DNA of 64,000 nt from Mucidula mucida (taxonomy: Eukaryota > Basidiomycota > Agaricomycetes > Agaricales > Physalacriaceae). Positions 33,572 through 46,058 of this stretch are shown here, piece by piece (positions within the stretch are counted from its first letter, which is position 1; every line of letters begins with the position of its first letter). The position numbers and the translations under genes were made by a program. The stretch lies in contig JADNYV010000005.1 in NCBI GenBank assembly GCA_015501055.1, positions 372,001-436,000 on the forward strand, in the 5' to 3' direction. The notes beneath the pieces were generated by a model. The model made no database searches. It was not told the origin of the DNA and saw only the letters and a program-made list of their open reading frames with translations.

Positions 33572-33827
33572 GATCCCGGGCCGTCGTCGCGTCTCGAGTT
33601 GCGTTATTTTATAGACTTCGGTATGTCTTGGGGGAATAGTCGTATGCCGACTCGCCATGCGACACAAACAGTGACCATATTCAATATGTAGATTACACAG
33701 AGAGATAATCCGGGAAACTGTGTCAAGCCAGGGAGTTGTGCAGGTGGCAAGTAGAATAGGGAGATGGTGGGCCGGTGAAGCCAGGTGATCAACAGGACAC
33801 AACAACGCGTCTTGACTTCTCGCCACG

Positions 33828-36431
33828 ATGCTGGGACCTCGAGCGAGGGACTCGCGTTCAAGTATCGCAGTGCTCGACCGCAAAAAATCCACGAAACAGC
33901 TCATCTCTCGCTTTGAATCTCTTGCACCTCAGCCATCATCTGCTCTTTCCCGAACTCCGAGTGCTCAAGAGACAATCCCGCCTAATCATGTATATCTCAC
34001 AAAAAAGGACAAATCCTCAGTCCGCCAGTCATTCAGGAATCTTATGGGACTCTTCAAGAAAGGCGATTCTAAATTCAAGGTTAACCAAGTGTTCAACGCC
34101 AAGCGTCTTTCGTCATCTAACGCAGCATCTCTGGTGTCGCGGTCAACAATACCTCCTTCGTATGTCTGCATGACTGGGACTGTTCTGTATATGGCGAGAG
34201 TTGCTGACGGTAGCTCCCCTTCTTCTGTCCTTCCCGTGTGGACGACAGCTACTGCAGCGCTCAAACTACCTGAACTCCTCATCTCTTCCGTCTCCATAAA
34301 TGGACACCCTGATACGCATTCACTTCCTCTGAAAGACGTTTCTGACGTCCGCTCGCTCATAGCTCACCAAATCGATCCCGACGAACTAGCGATGCTACCC
34401 AAGGATTATGATCTGGACGACTTGCGATTCTTTGAACTCGTATTTGACGGTAGACCCATGGAGCGATTCGCCGTAACTTCTATCCACGAACGCGCAGACT
34501 GGGTTAGCTCAATATGGTACGTTTGTATCATTTATTGCTCTATCGTCCTCATCATGAGCAGGGATGCCGTTCTGTCTTGTCGAGGCAGGGGGCCTTCAAA
34601 GATAATGCATTCTCAAGCCCTTGAAACCCCGATGGAAAAGTCGTTCACAGGTGTCTCATCTGGATCACCTCTCAGCGAACGTCCGTTACCTCAGACTCCC
34701 CGTCAGACTGACGGCAATTCTGTCCCTCAAGAAACGGAAATCGCTAATAAACCTTACGTTGAAGCCTCGCAACTGGCAGTCGAACCTGACTGTCCGACAG
34801 TTCGCAAATCTTGTCTAGACACGCACTCCGTTATAACTCTCAACAAACCGTTACCTCTCCTCATCCCAGAACCAGGTGATCTCAGCCTCTGGTCCGCAAC
34901 TGGAGCCATCGTAGATGCGTACGCCGATACGTCGCTTCCTGACGAACCATTTCGACCCGAGGATACACACATTATTTCGAGGGAACTGGAAAAGCTCTCA
35001 CTGAGCCTGACTAGCCTGGAAGAACGCGTAGCTGCTGTTCTCAAGAAGACGGACTACGGAATCAACAATGTTAATTCACGAATGGATCGCACAGAAAACG
35101 CGTTGTTAAAAATGTCTCAAGATGTGACTTCGCTCACCAACAGACCTGTAATGGCCCACGAACAACAGCCCGTTTTCGATCCCTCCTACCTCGACCATAT
35201 CTCCAACTCCGTTGAAACATTGCAGATCCTCTCGCGAGAGCTACGGTTTGTGGTGGAGCGTCTTGAAGAAAAGAAGGAGCACGGTGGATCTCAACCAATA
35301 ACGTCAGAGCCTGTTCCTCCTTTCCCGACCATGGCTCCATTGCTGGAAAGGCTGGGCGCTATTGAAACAGGGATTGCGAACAGCGGCACTGAGGTACTCA
35401 TTGGAATCCTTTGAGATCCTTAATATCAATTGAATTTGCCTTGTTAGATGCTCCAGATAACTACCATGCTGAAAGGCGAGGTCGAACAACGTAATTCACT
35501 AAGCCAACAGCAAACAGATAGTGTTCGATATCTTAACGAACTGAACACGGTAGGTCGCTTCTCATTGCTTGGAGTAAGTATATACTAAACTGGTCCGGTA
35601 ACAGTGGCTCGAATCTTTCGTAAATAATGGTGCCTCACAAATCCAATTTATGCACGGGTCTGTCGAACAGATTCGTCATACGTTGGGATGTGAGCCGACA
35701 GAGGTTGGTCAGGGACCGACCGTCGTAGCGCTCCTGCACGAAGTCAAGGGTAGCATCGATGAGTTGAGAGGATCCATTGGGGAAGCTCTAAGTATCAATA
35801 GACCGATGGCTGGTCTGAGTGGGTTCTCTTTTCTCAAAGTGCCGCGAGTGCTGCTCATCCCTGCCAGCATCAGAACAGGTGGTTGATCTTATAGCGCGTC
35901 AGAATCAGCACCAAGAGACCCTGTTTCGAGGATTGACTGCAGGTGAAGACCATGTTAGACATCGCATCGTTGCGGCTCAACATCTTCCAGAGCTTACAAG
36001 TGAAATCAGAGGCGAACGCATGCGTTTCGTTGACGCCATGAAAGAGGCAACGGAAATCAACGTACAGTGTATGTGGACCAAACGCTCAAACGCCATCGCT
36101 GAAAATGTTCCCAGCCCATGTAGAAGATTTCAAGAAGGAACTGAAGCGAGAAGTCCACGGAATGATGAAGGAAGTTGGACGATTATACAAGGAAAGGCAA
36201 ACTATGGAGAACCAGATTGCGGAGTTGCTCGCATTTCATACAAGACAGAAACAAGGCATAGTGGTGAGTCCACAAAGCAGCTTGTTGAGCAATGCATTCA
36301 TAATTAGGAAGCCTTTCGCGATGGCACCTCTGTCTCATCCAATGCAACAACAGCCGCCTGCGCAGGATTCATACCAGCAACAACGTAGTCGACCTCAACA
36401 AGGCGCGCAAGGAAGTAGACCCGGATATTAG
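33828..36431 (+). CDS. Uncharacterised PH-like / coiled-coil protein
   Basis: The start MLGPRARDSRSS lies 256 bp from the divergent alpha-galactosidase start. The N-terminal ~230 residues contain a basic region (RNLMGLFKKGDSKFK) and a beta-rich block (CMTGTVLYMARV...FELVFDGRPMERFAV...ERADWVSSIW) shaped like a PH domain, ending in the canonical helix Trp. After an intron near 34517-34560 comes a disordered Pro/Ser region, then long heptad-rich helices (ELEKLSLSLTSLEERVAAV, LETLQ/ELRFVVERLEEK, IDELRGSIGEAL, FKKELKREVHGMMKEVGRLY). The C-terminus is a Gln/Pro/Arg-rich tail (QQQRSRPQQGAQGSRPGY). One intron, 35810-35865 or close to it, is required to keep frame. A membrane- or cytoskeleton-linked scaffold is plausible; no named homologue was recognised. 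Confidence 0.6.
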
Positions 36432-36529
36432 ATAGAGACGCGTTCTATGTCCAAAATCTTGTCTGTACTGCCGTGGAAAATAAAGATCTATACGCCATGG
36501 AATTCAAGTACCGAGTCCAAGGGAATTGA

Positions 36530-37166
36530 TTATTTGTTCGCGACAGCATGTTGAAGTGCTTGGTACACTTCGACTTCAATCTCTGCCTCCATTTTGTCTT
36601 CTTCTGAACCGTTGCCTGCTAAGACTTTCTCTGCCTCGGCCAGGTTGGCACGGATGGCCTACGCGTATAAGCGGAAGGGCCGGGGGGAATGAAAGGGTAA
36701 CATACCTCCGGTGAAAAGTCAGTCAAAGGCGCGGCCTCTACAACATTGATGGTGAGCTTGTTATCTGGGTGTACGGTCGTGAATCCGCCAGATGCTACAC
36801 GCTATTAGAATAAGAGCGTATATTGCAAAGTACAACGCACCAAACCACTTCTTGGGGGTCTCTCCGGTGGCTTCGATAACCTCCACGACGCCAGGACGTA
36901 AAGGTTCAATTGAGGGGACGTGGTCAGCCAGTATACCCATGTCACCGGTCGCAGCGGGGATATTGACCTGGACGACCTCGGTCGACGTGAAGATGGCCTA
37001 GCGAGACGTTGGCGACCGATGGCGGACAAGCAAAGGAAAATACCTGGTGGGGCAGGACGAGCGAGAGCTTTATTTTGTCCGCGGCCACTGCATATCCACG
37101 CCTGGAGATGGAAATCGCTGAGGGGGCGCGTCGGGCGGCGGAAGACAGAAAACGGAGCGCAGACAT
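36530..37166 (-). CDS. ATP16: Mitochondrial ATP synthase subunit delta
   Basis: Central-stalk subunit of F1 that couples rotation of the c-ring to catalysis in the matrix (bacterial epsilon homologue). The N-terminal targeting sequence MSALRFLSSAARRAPSAISISRRGY is followed by KIKLSLVLPHQ; after an intron, AIFTSTEVVQVNIPAATGDMGILADHVPSI; then LRPGVVEVIE, GGFTTVHPDNKLTINVVEAAPL, and a C-terminal helical pair ending VYQALQHAVANK. Three short GT-AG introns are needed. The length (about 160-165 residues) is normal. The upstream 104 bp separate it from the end of the glutamate-cysteine ligase gene on the same strand. Confidence 0.9.
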
Positions 37167-37270
37167 GATGACCGACTTTGAACGTCGCTCGTGCGTTTAC
37201 GGGTTTGGGTCTCTTCGGCAAACTCCAGATACGTATTAAATATTCTAGTTATTTTTATAAGTATATTTAA

Positions 37271-39973
37271 TTACAGTCCTATGTCACCCTTATCCTTGTC
37301 GCTGCCTGTGTAGTCCTCTGGAAGGAGTTCTGGTACTCTGAGCACGCCACGTTCGCTGGGAAGCAATTGAAAAACAGCGCAGAGTGCATGAATATTGACT
37401 TACATCTCATCCACCGCCTTCAACAAATCATAGTTTATCTCAGCGTTGACGACAGAGTCAAATTTGTACGCCGGATGTGCGCGCACGAATTTTCTTATCC
37501 ACGCAGCGGGTGTTATCAAGGAGCCTTCAAGTTTGTCAGTGTCGGTACACTGGAGCGCACAAATTGTATGTTACCATTGGACCGTTTCCGTATGAGATCC
37601 AGATACTTGTTTATCTTGACCAAGGCTTTCTCCTCAACATCCAACGTGTCCACGTACTCGGAGACCAGCCCAAGAAGTCCAGTAAACATCTCGCCCTAAC
37701 CGGCTGTTAGCCATGTCTACATCCGAGTCGCATGGAGTACATACATCACCGTTCATGATTTCGTTCATAGTCATTTCGGCGTATTCCTGCTCAACTGGTT
37801 CCTTTTGGACCCCGTTCTCAGGAGCTGGCACAGTCGGGAAACAATTCCGTAGCTTCTTCTCCTTACGAGGGGCATCTCCGTTCACAGCACTGCTGCAACA
37901 CGATGACGCGACGCTCGATGACCTGCTTGACCCTTCCCTAAACACATTCTTGCGGAAGAAAAACTTTTGTGAATTCGAAGCGTCTCGTAGCTGAGCCCTT
38001 GACATGTTCTCATCAACCTGATAAGCAAAGTCAACGACAGAGCAGATCGCACTGAGGTTTCAATCTCGTACCTTGGAAATAGGCATGTAGAAATTGAGAT
38101 TGAAGCTGAGGATAGCTCGAGAGAGCAGGACGACGAATGCCGCATACGCTGCGTTTTCAAAGTCTGTCATTTGAACTTCCATACTTCGAAACTCGACGCG
38201 CCATCCTATTGGAGAATTAGGCGGGGGAGGTTTGAATCTTAAAGTCTGCCAATTTGTGGATTGTATATTCTGTGTAGTTCATCAATGATGGCTGTAGAGA
38301 CATTTATGCCTTCAACCGAACCTCAAAATGATCACTGCTCGACTCGTCATCCTGATCGATAGTCTCTGAAAACACTACAAGCGGATCACGAATGAAGAGA
38401 TGGGCAATATGTTTGGAAAGCAAGTCATCGAGACCTGTCCATATAGTTAGTGTGGAGTGACGGACCAAAGAGCGTACTCGCCATGGCATTTCAGACGGTC
38501 GAAGATAGCTTCGTCATATGGAACGTAGGTATCATTATATTCAGGTCGGTTCGCCCAATCATTAGCGATGTAAAGATCGACGCTATCATATCTAGACTTT
38601 GGAATTCTGTATCGGTCGTTCTTCAAAGGCTGGTGACCAATGAGATTCTGTGAGGAAAGGTTAATAATAGTATGAAGTCGAACCTTCAAGCCCCGTTCTT
38701 CTTCCGTTCGATCGTCTACACTGCCTGCAATCACGTTCCACCGACAGTCTACGTCGGTGAGGTATCCACGCCAAATTGGACTTGCAGCACTGAGCGCCAA
38801 CTAACTTCCACTATTAAATTCGACGATCGCACAGAAGACTGCCGCGTACCAAGATCGGCCCAATAGGTATCAGAGCGTCGTACATACGCCTCGCTTCGTT
38901 AACATTGCAAGCTTGAAACGTCAATTGCAGACAGGAGCAGCCCATTCCGAAACCCATAGCATCCAGATAGACATGATCGGGTAATGCAGCGCCACCTTTT
39001 GCCTCTAAGAGAATGTTTCGTGTAGAGAACTTATGAACGGGCATGAACGAACATACCGCTATCTTCCGAGTACAAGTTCCTGTCCCATGGGATTGTAGGA
39101 TCAATGAAAGGTTTCGGGGTCTGCTCGTCAAAGAATATGGGCAGATTAATGGCCACCTTGGACCCTCTGCGTCTACGGATATTAGCGGTAAGAGTGCTAA
39201 ACATCATTTACAGAATGAGATGAAGTAATATGCCATAGACTGTTCACTGACGGGAAACGAACATGGGGATTGGTGATTTCCTCCGGAAGGAACAGACTGT
39301 GGCTTGAAATTGCGCCTGACGGGTCAAAATATGGCTCAGTGAAGGGACCTGGAACTCCAAGGCGGGGATAGGACGTGAACGTCAACGGGATCTCGTTCTT
39401 CTTTAGATGTTGTCGGGCTAAGCACCGTCTGGAAAGGATTGATGTGTATGGTGCCGACATACAGTCACTTTGACGCACCTGTAGCGCATATTGCTCTCTA
39501 CAGAAATAAGATCGGATATGGAGCCAGTGTAGGGAGATCCGGGAGTAGATTCAAGCATGAACCGGCCGTATTCCGGATGGAACGTGGGTATAGGAACTCT
39601 GCGCGCTGGTCTAGTCGAGAAAGATAACAATGTTATCGCCCGACTCACTTGTCATCGCAATCCAAACAGATATCATCCACTATTGAACCGAGCTTCTCGA
39701 GGATCTCCGTTTGTCGCAGTGATAGTTTCGCGTTCTTGCCTTCATTGTCAAAAGATACGACCATGTACTCGACCTGACATGACGCTTATAACGAAAATAA
39801 GGATAGTTGGTGGGTGGACAAACCTCGTCACCCCAGAGCAGCTCGTCACCGGTGCGGTCCTTCAGTCTGTCCCAGATGTGCAGAAACTGAGTGATTCCGT
39901 GGTATCGAACATGATCGGCGTATTTTTTCGCTTCATCCCAGGACAAAGGAGTGCCAAGATACAAGAGACCCAT
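37271..39973 (-). CDS. GSH1: Glutamate-cysteine ligase catalytic subunit
   Basis: ATP-dependent first and rate-limiting step of glutathione synthesis in the cytosol. The start at 39973 gives [23 protein letters not shown], followed by [11 protein letters not shown] and the metal/ATP-site segment GDELLWGDE. Further blocks match the eukaryotic GCL family: [95 protein letters not shown] in separate exon pieces; and [14 protein letters not shown]. About ten short introns are present. The small exons near 37310-37700 were checked in frame to the end ..[11 protein letters not shown]. Full-length (~640-660 residues expected) with no frame break noticed. Confidence 0.9.
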
Positions 39974-40295
39974 GATTTATTGGTGGTACAAGGGAAACCA
40001 AGCAGAGAGATAAGCTCCTCGCTGAAGCGAAACGGTCAATAAGAACAAGTCCGTGGTCGTTTTGGGCAAAGCTTTGTCAGATCGCTTTTCACGAATTGCG
40101 CAATCGGTTGGTAAGGCTGACCGAGATCGTGCCGTGATATTGGAAGAAACCGAGTGCCGAAAGATTAGAAGCATCCCAAGTAAATAGTTTGTGTGTGTCT
40201 ATACAAGTGGTCGTGGAAAAACAAGAAAGCCATTACTACGAGTACGTCACCAGAAGATATGAGGGGAAATGAAAACAACGTGTTGCCCAGCTTTA
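39974..40295. promoter_or_regulatory. Upstream region of glutamate-cysteine ligase
   Basis: These 322 bp lie between the ligase start and the end of the Beclin gene on the same strand. No gene is seen. No clear AP-1-type element was identified by eye, though one would be expected for an oxidative-stress gene. Confidence 0.4.
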
Positions 40296-41994
40296 TCAAC
40301 CATTGGCACCGTTAGTTGCCCACTTTAGACACATCTTCAAGGCGAGAAGAACGTGCCGAAGAGATCGAGTCCAAGCCTCTTCCTGATTAAACTGAAGCTT
40401 GACAGACACATCTCCAATGCGGTCCTTGACAACTCTGAGAAGGCAACGTCAGTCAGCCTCGAGATATGAGAAATTACTTACTGATGAGGAAATTCGATGC
40501 TGGAATCCTGTGACTTGATGTAGTCCATAAGCTGTTTAAGACACTCAATGAAGGCAACCATTGCGATATCGAACCGACGATTATGGAGGAGCCGTCCAAA
40601 GTGGAGGTCACCAGAACCATACAACTCATACTGTGACTTGTCGCCCGAGGTTTTTTCAATCCGAGAGAACGAACCCATCGGAACCAAACGGTAGCTGGAA
40701 AAACCGAGGTCAGAAGACACTGGAAATGCGGGGGAAAGAAATCCACGGACTTGTCAAATGTGTAGTCCAGCTTACGAGCAATGGTGTACATCAAAAGTAA
40801 CGTTTGACCCCAAGCAGCATTGATTTCTGCCCACTCAACCTTGAGAAGAACAAATTATGAAAGGAAAGCGTCACGGGAGGTCAGACTTACAGGAACTCCA
40901 GGTACTCTGCCTAATCGCAGCCCATTGATTGTTCCAAAGACGCCGTCGTGTCCGATGCAAAAGGCGTCGTTATAAACATTGGTGCGTTCTAATTTCTCTA
41001 GTGTAGCGGAATCTGTGGCATAAGCAGCACGGAGGGTAGCCAATTGTGCTGTTTGTTGGTCCAAAGTTAAAAGTTGTTCGTTGTGTGTCCGCCAGAATCT
41101 GTATGTATTGTTAGGAAAGTGTCTGCGTGAAATGAGAAGGACTAGCTCGTTCTCTTCTTCTTCTAATGCCCTTTCCTCGAGCTCAAGTAGGCGCAATTCG
41201 TGATCGAGCTGCTCACGCTCGCGTTCAGCCTCAAGCAACTGTTCAACAGCCAGTCGTTCCTCGACTTTGAGTTTCTCGATCTTCTTTTCTGCTTCCTCCT
41301 TGACGAGTGTATGCTGACTATCTCTTTCACGCTCCTTCCGCAGCTCTTTGTCAAACGCAAGATAACCGTCTCTCTCCTTTTTGTCTCGTCCAGCTGCCGC
41401 TGGAGATGCGAGAGCAATATCTGTGTGCATTCGGCGCAGAGAGGATGATCAATATCCGAACGCGAAGACAACGCGTTAAAGAGGCGGGTGGTAGACCGTA
41501 GATGGTGGGACAAAGGCGAGGGATTCGGATGATCCACAGTTGGGGGGTCTGGTGTTGGGGATGCGGCCTGCTTACCCTTGCGTTTCATGAGGCTTCTCTT
41601 CGATTGCTGGGCGGCAGGCGACTGGGTGGGGATATTGCGAATCATGCTGTCCTGGAGGAGAACAAAGGACTCGTGTGGCGACATGGGCTGCTTGCCTTGG
41701 GCACGCGGTGAAAGAGGCGACTCAGCATTCGTTTTAGATCGCATCCAGGCGGACTTGACGGTGGCATCTGCGGGGAGCAGGCCTAGCTTTTCGGTGTCCG
41801 AGGCATTGCGGGCATGCGACGAGGACTGCGCAGGCGGCGGCGCAGACGAGACGATCATGTCGTACGCCGAGGGCGCGAGGTCGACGAGCGAGGCATCCAA
41901 CTGAGGAATTTTTAAAATTGAGACGCGGTCAAAGGCGCAATAAACTTGCCTGTAACGGCTCCTTGCATTGCTGGCATATAAGTCCAAAACTCAT
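40296..41994 (-). CDS. ATG6: Beclin-1/Vps30 (autophagy protein 6), with a one-base frame break
   Basis: Subunit of the class III PI3-kinase complexes (with Vps34, Vps15, and Atg14 or Vps38) needed for autophagosome formation and vacuolar sorting. The start at 41994 encodes a CxxC pair (CQQCKEPLQ). It is joined by a GC-AG intron (41949-41901, donor AG|GCAAGT) to LDASLVDLAPSAYDMIV. A disordered region follows, then the coiled coil (KKIEKLKVEERLAVEQLL, about 41150-41380). The evolutionarily conserved domain comes last: NDAFCIGHDGVFGTINGLRLGR, INAAWGQTLLL, YRLVPMGSFSRIE, and FNQEEAWTRSLRHVLLALK. The frame breaks at a run of five T (plus strand 41378-41382) between QLDETK and KERDGYLAF; one missing base explains it. 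The identity is firm. Confidence 0.87.
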
Positions 41995-42418
41995 CCTGTC
42001 AATGGTCAAGAGCAGATGACGTCGTCTTTTGCTTCCTGCCGTGATGTGTCACTGTCTGTCTTCATCTACCCATACTTACTCCGGCGCCTCAGAGTCCGTG
42101 AATTCCTTTGAAACGTCCTCGAATATACTGGAAACGTCTCTTGCGAGTCCGCGTCTCAGGGTTGCTCTTTAAATTAATGTACAACCAACTTTTTTTTTTA
42201 TTTTACTCCGTCTCCGTAATGTACACTGGGACCCTTATAAAGCTATGGTCAGTTGACTTTCCCGTTCTTCCAACGCTGTGGGGAAACCCAATCTACCCCA
42301 AGGTCTACCGTCTGCTGCTTCTCCCGTGGTACTCTTCTCGTACTTAAGGATTTACCGTGAGTTCCTTCTCTCGGTCTCTGTCTCGTCATTGTAAGCCTAA
42401 CCTTTCATCTCGCAGACC
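41995..42418. promoter_or_regulatory. Divergent promoter between Atg6 and the caspase-like gene
   Basis: These 424 bp separate the two start codons. A TATA-like TTATAAAG is at 42235-42242, oriented for the + strand gene. A GT...AG pair (42357-42415) marks a probable leader intron that ends 3 nt before the caspase-like ATG. A T-run (42190-42199) lies upstream. Confidence 0.5.
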
Positions 42419-43618
42419 ATGCGCAGCCAGATGTTCGCCCTCATTATTGGCATCGACAACTACAAGTCAGGCTCCATCTGGAATCTTGACTCTTGTGTCT
42501 CCGATGCCAGGCGCATGAGCCGTTGGTTGACCAATGACCTTGGTATTCCCAAGTCGCATACCCGTCTACTTCTTGACGAGACGGCTACGCTGCAAAACAT
42601 CGAGGCGTCCTTACTCGAACATCTTGTCAACAACAAGAGCATCCATAAAGGCGACGCTATTCTACTCTATTTTGCTGGGCACGGCAGCCTCGTCAAAGCC
42701 CCCGATGACTGGTATGACAATAAAATGCCAGGGCGGGATGTCCAAGTCTTGTGCCCATTCGACCACGACACGAAAGCTCCGTCCGGACGCATTGCAGGCT
42801 TATCTGAACCGTCGCTAACGGCGCTTCTCACTGAGCTGACTTGCGTCAAGGGAGATAACATCACCATCATCATTGACAGCTGCTTTTCTCCTCCTTCAAA
42901 CAAACGCGATCGTCGCCATATTAGATGGACACCGACTCAAAAAGCGACCGCAGAAGATCTGCGTTCCTGCATGTGGAAGGGTGCAGGTACTTCTCCAGTT
43001 GCCGAGTCTTCAGGCTTCTACAACACGAGAATCACCTCCCATATTCTTCTTGCCGCCTGTAGCGCGAACGAGACAGCAGCGGAAGGCAAGGATGGAGGAA
43101 AATTCACTTCAGCCTTTCTTGATGCGGTCAGAACCGTTCCCCTGCGCCGCTCCTCGTATAATCGTCTAGTTGAGAATGTCGTCGAGCAGACAGGCGACGA
43201 CCAGCGTCCCATCTGCCTCGGCCCGACCTCACGCCTCGTCTTTGGTTCTACCCCCTTCGTACCCAACGCCGCTTTCCGTTCCGTCAGCATCCATGACGAG
43301 AAGCTTTTCCGCGTTGAAGCTGGCTCCATACACGGCATCGAAAAGGGCCACGAGCTCTCCATTCATTCCCACAACTATTCCGGGCAGAAGAATCCTCCTA
43401 TCGCGTCCGTGGTCGTGCGCGAGATCCATCCGACATACTGCCTCGTGCATCGAAAATCGTTTAGCGTGACTCAGCCCGAGCCACTTCCTCCCGATTGTTG
43501 GGCCCTCGCAAAGCCGCCCAGCGCGCGCTCCATTCATTCAATGACCTGGTTCCAGAAGCTTTCGGCCGCATTGCGCCCCTTCAGAGCAGCGTTACGATCT
43601 CCAGTGCAATCCGTGTAG
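42419..43618 (+). CDS. Caspase-like (C14 family) protein, metacaspase relative
   Basis: Single-exon protein of 399 residues. The p20-like domain begins with FALIIGIDNYKS and continues through LDSCVSDARRMSRWL, then ILLYFAGHGS with the catalytic His, and ITIIIDSCFS with the catalytic Cys. A p10-like part (ILLAACSANETAAEG, GKFTSAFLDAV) follows. The C-terminal ~120 residues (GIEKGHELSIHSHN..., ending in a basic tail) form a beta-rich extension common in Agaricomycete family members. Both catalytic residues are present, so proteolytic activity is plausible. There is no N-terminal Pro/Gln-rich prodomain of type I metacaspases. Large, mostly unstudied expansions of such genes occur in mushrooms. The start follows a leader intron. 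The frame is intact. Confidence 0.82.
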   Translation: MRSQMFALIIGIDNYKSGSIWNLDSCVSDARRMSRWLTNDLGIPKSHTRLLLDETATLQNIEASLLEHLVNNKSIHKGDAILLYFAGHGSLVKAPDDWYDNKMPGRDVQVLCPFDHDTKAPSGRIAGLSEPSLTALLTELTCVKGDNITIIIDSCFSPPSNKRDRRHIRWTPTQKATAEDLRSCMWKGAGTSPVAESSGFYNTRITSHILLAACSANETAAEGKDGGKFTSAFLDAVRTVPLRRSSYNRLVENVVEQTGDDQRPICLGPTSRLVFGSTPFVPNAAFRSVSIHDEKLFRVEAGSIHGIEKGHELSIHSHNYSGQKNPPIASVVVREIHPTYCLVHRKSFSVTQPEPLPPDCWALAKPPSARSIHSMTWFQKLSAALRPFRAALRSPVQSV

Positions 43619-43984
43619 GGCCCACCGTCTTTACCGAGAAGGGTCTTTCTGCGGAGCCTGCACCGATGAATGCTCTGGATGAACAAAGAATGATTTCCGT
43701 TTGAGTGATGATCTGATTTTATTTTGGGTTTCAGGGCTGCTGATATTACTGTATGTATTCTGATATCTATACTTCGTGCACATGGTACTAGACGTACTTG
43801 ACGCCACACTTGTGTGTGTTTTATTACATAATACTAGTACGAATGTTCTTCCGATGTTGTTGTTTGTAGAAAGTCAAGCAACGATGATTAGCGCGAGAAT
43901 CGTGGCCGGTGACCAGAGAAGCAACCTCTACAGCTTATCTGTATTATACATGGGTTTTTACTGCATACAAAGTACACACAAGTG
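43619..43984. other. Intergenic, convergent 3' flanks
   Basis: AT-rich sequence between the caspase-like gene and the RabGAP gene, which converge here. It contains AATACTAGTACG-like stretches and candidate polyadenylation signals, and no gene. Confidence 0.4.
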
Positions 43985-45989
43985 TTATTTTGCTGTAAAA
44001 TGACTCTGCGCGTTATGCCATATTGAATTTAGCACAAAAGCTTCACTGAGAAGCATTTCAATCTCGTGATCGCCCCAGCCTTGCGTTGGGAGAGACTGTA
44101 AGAACATGATGATGCCCTTGGTGGAAATGAGGTTTGGGCAACGCGTTACCAGGATGTACGTACCTGGAAATCCATCTGTCGAAGCTTGTCGCTCCATTTG
44201 ACGAGGAAGGCAGAACACACATACAAATGGAACTGTGAGAATGCGTCCGGACCTTCGGCCTGGAGAGTTCGTAAGGTGATGAGATTGCTGAAGGAAGGGA
44301 GACGCGCACCAAGTACGTATCCCACATTCTTATTGTATTCTGAACACTGATCTCCCTCATAAGCAGGCAGTTCATCCATCGAAATGCAAACTGCATAAAT
44401 TCGACATTCTGGCTCTCCAGATGGGTTGCCAGGGGGGCTGAAAATCTCATGAATAAAAGTAGTTCCCTGGCTGAGAGGGACTTGCCATCAATACGAGCGA
44501 CCAACTCTGCCATTCGTCGCACACTGCGTTGGATGCCAGGTTGTGCAAATATGTAGTTGTCTTGTATGCCGTCCAGCAGCCGCGATAAACACCAAAATGA
44601 ATCAGCTTCCACCGCGTCAAGGACATGTTTTGGAAGGAGCGCCGGGTCAAAGTCTTCCGGATTCGAGTCTGGAAGAAGGATGATAAGTTGGAGTGATATA
44701 TTCTGCGAAGCACCCACCAATATAGGAAGAAAGGAAGACCTGAAAGAAGGGCGTCACAAGGTCATTGATTCCTTGTACATACCCGCTGGCTGGATGTCGG
44801 ATGGCCCATACATATAATATTCGCTCTAAACTCTAAAGGAAAGTGAGTTCGAATGAACGACCACCGTCCGCAAAATAGAAGTTACTCGTTGTGTAGCAGC
44901 ATGCATCCAGAGTCTTACACCAGGACGTGTCCGAGGAACATCGATTTCTATTTGATGCCATATTTGTTGGTCGAGTCCTTCCCGGTCGCGGGCAAACGCC
45001 ACTTCGACAAGGGATTGGTACTCTTGACGTTTTCGCGCTAAAGTTGTTATTCGCAGGGGAGTCGGTAATGGAAGATAGCCCTTTATAGAAGTTGAGATCT
45101 AGGGAAAGGTAGGGGTGCATGCTCGTACCAGAAGGAGCTGCCATGCCATGGGACGGAGATCATCTGGTATACCCGCCCAGGAAAGTTTTCGTAGTTCCGC
45201 TGAGATGCAATTGAACGTTATTGCGCGGCTGATTTAGCAGAGGACGCACTGATATTCACGTCTTGATTTGACAGACATTCGACAAACTTGTGTCTGCGGG
45301 AACTCTTTATTGATGTTTCACGCATGAGTTTTTCGGACTTGTCGTTGCCGTCCTGGGTGACGCCGTTGGATGTCCTCTGGGCTGATGGCGATCGAATCTG
45401 CTTGCGCGCACGATAATGTATGCCATGCAGTGGATCTAAGAGACTGTCTCAATCAAGCAAGTCGGGAAGGAAAGTTGGTACCATTTACAACATCATCCAC
45501 GTCCTGACGAATAGAGGACTTTGGTTCTTTCGACCTGGCATGTGTCGCTGCGGTTGGATCGACCATCGACGTGTCGATATCCAGTTCACCAAGGATCATG
45601 TCTCCGTCAACGTCCGTGTCCGGCTGTACTTCGTTGGCAGCAATATTGTCATAGCTGTCTTCCGGGTTTGATTGTTCGACGTCGTCGCTCTGTGCTGTTC
45701 TGACTATTGTCCAGCCTGTCTTTGGAGGATGCGGGGGTTCGTTGCGCGGGGGATACGAGCTGGGATTAGGAGCGGATACATGGGTGTAGGAAAAGGCCAA
45801 TGTAGATGTAGAGGAGCTGGTATCCTGGACTGGAGTTGGGACTGGACGTGGCGCGGAAGACTGGCGGGGAGATTCCGAGTCGGAAGTACTATCCCAGGCG
45901 TCGTCCTCGCCCCAGTCCAGCGATGAAAAGTGATTTGAAGGCCGAATGCCAAGGTGGGGACGCGCTGGCGGGGATCTTGCGGTGCTCAT
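43985..45989 (-). CDS. GYP1: Gyp1-type TBC Rab GTPase-activating protein
   Basis: Accelerates GTP hydrolysis by Rab/Ypt GTPases (Ypt1 in yeast) in Golgi traffic. The start at 45989 gives MSTARSPPARPHLG and a disordered acidic N-terminus (EDDAWDSTSDSESP). The TBC domain begins at RKLSWAGIPDDLRPMAWQLL, which holds the arginine finger of IPxxxRxxxW, and continues with YVQGINDL carrying the glutamine finger (YxQ) near 44820. Then come EADSFWCLSRLLDGIQDNYIF, ESQNVEFMQFAFRWMNCLLMRE, IRMWDTYL and FHLYVCSAFLVKWSDKL, and the stop at 43985. Motifs and order match Gyp1/TBC1D22. Several short introns are needed; the N-terminal one rejoins VVN/DPLHGIHYR. Confidence 0.85.
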
Positions 45990-46058
45990 GGTGGTTCGTG
46001 CACAGTGCGATACCATCTTATCTTATCTAAAGCCTCTCACTTTCATACCATCATCATC

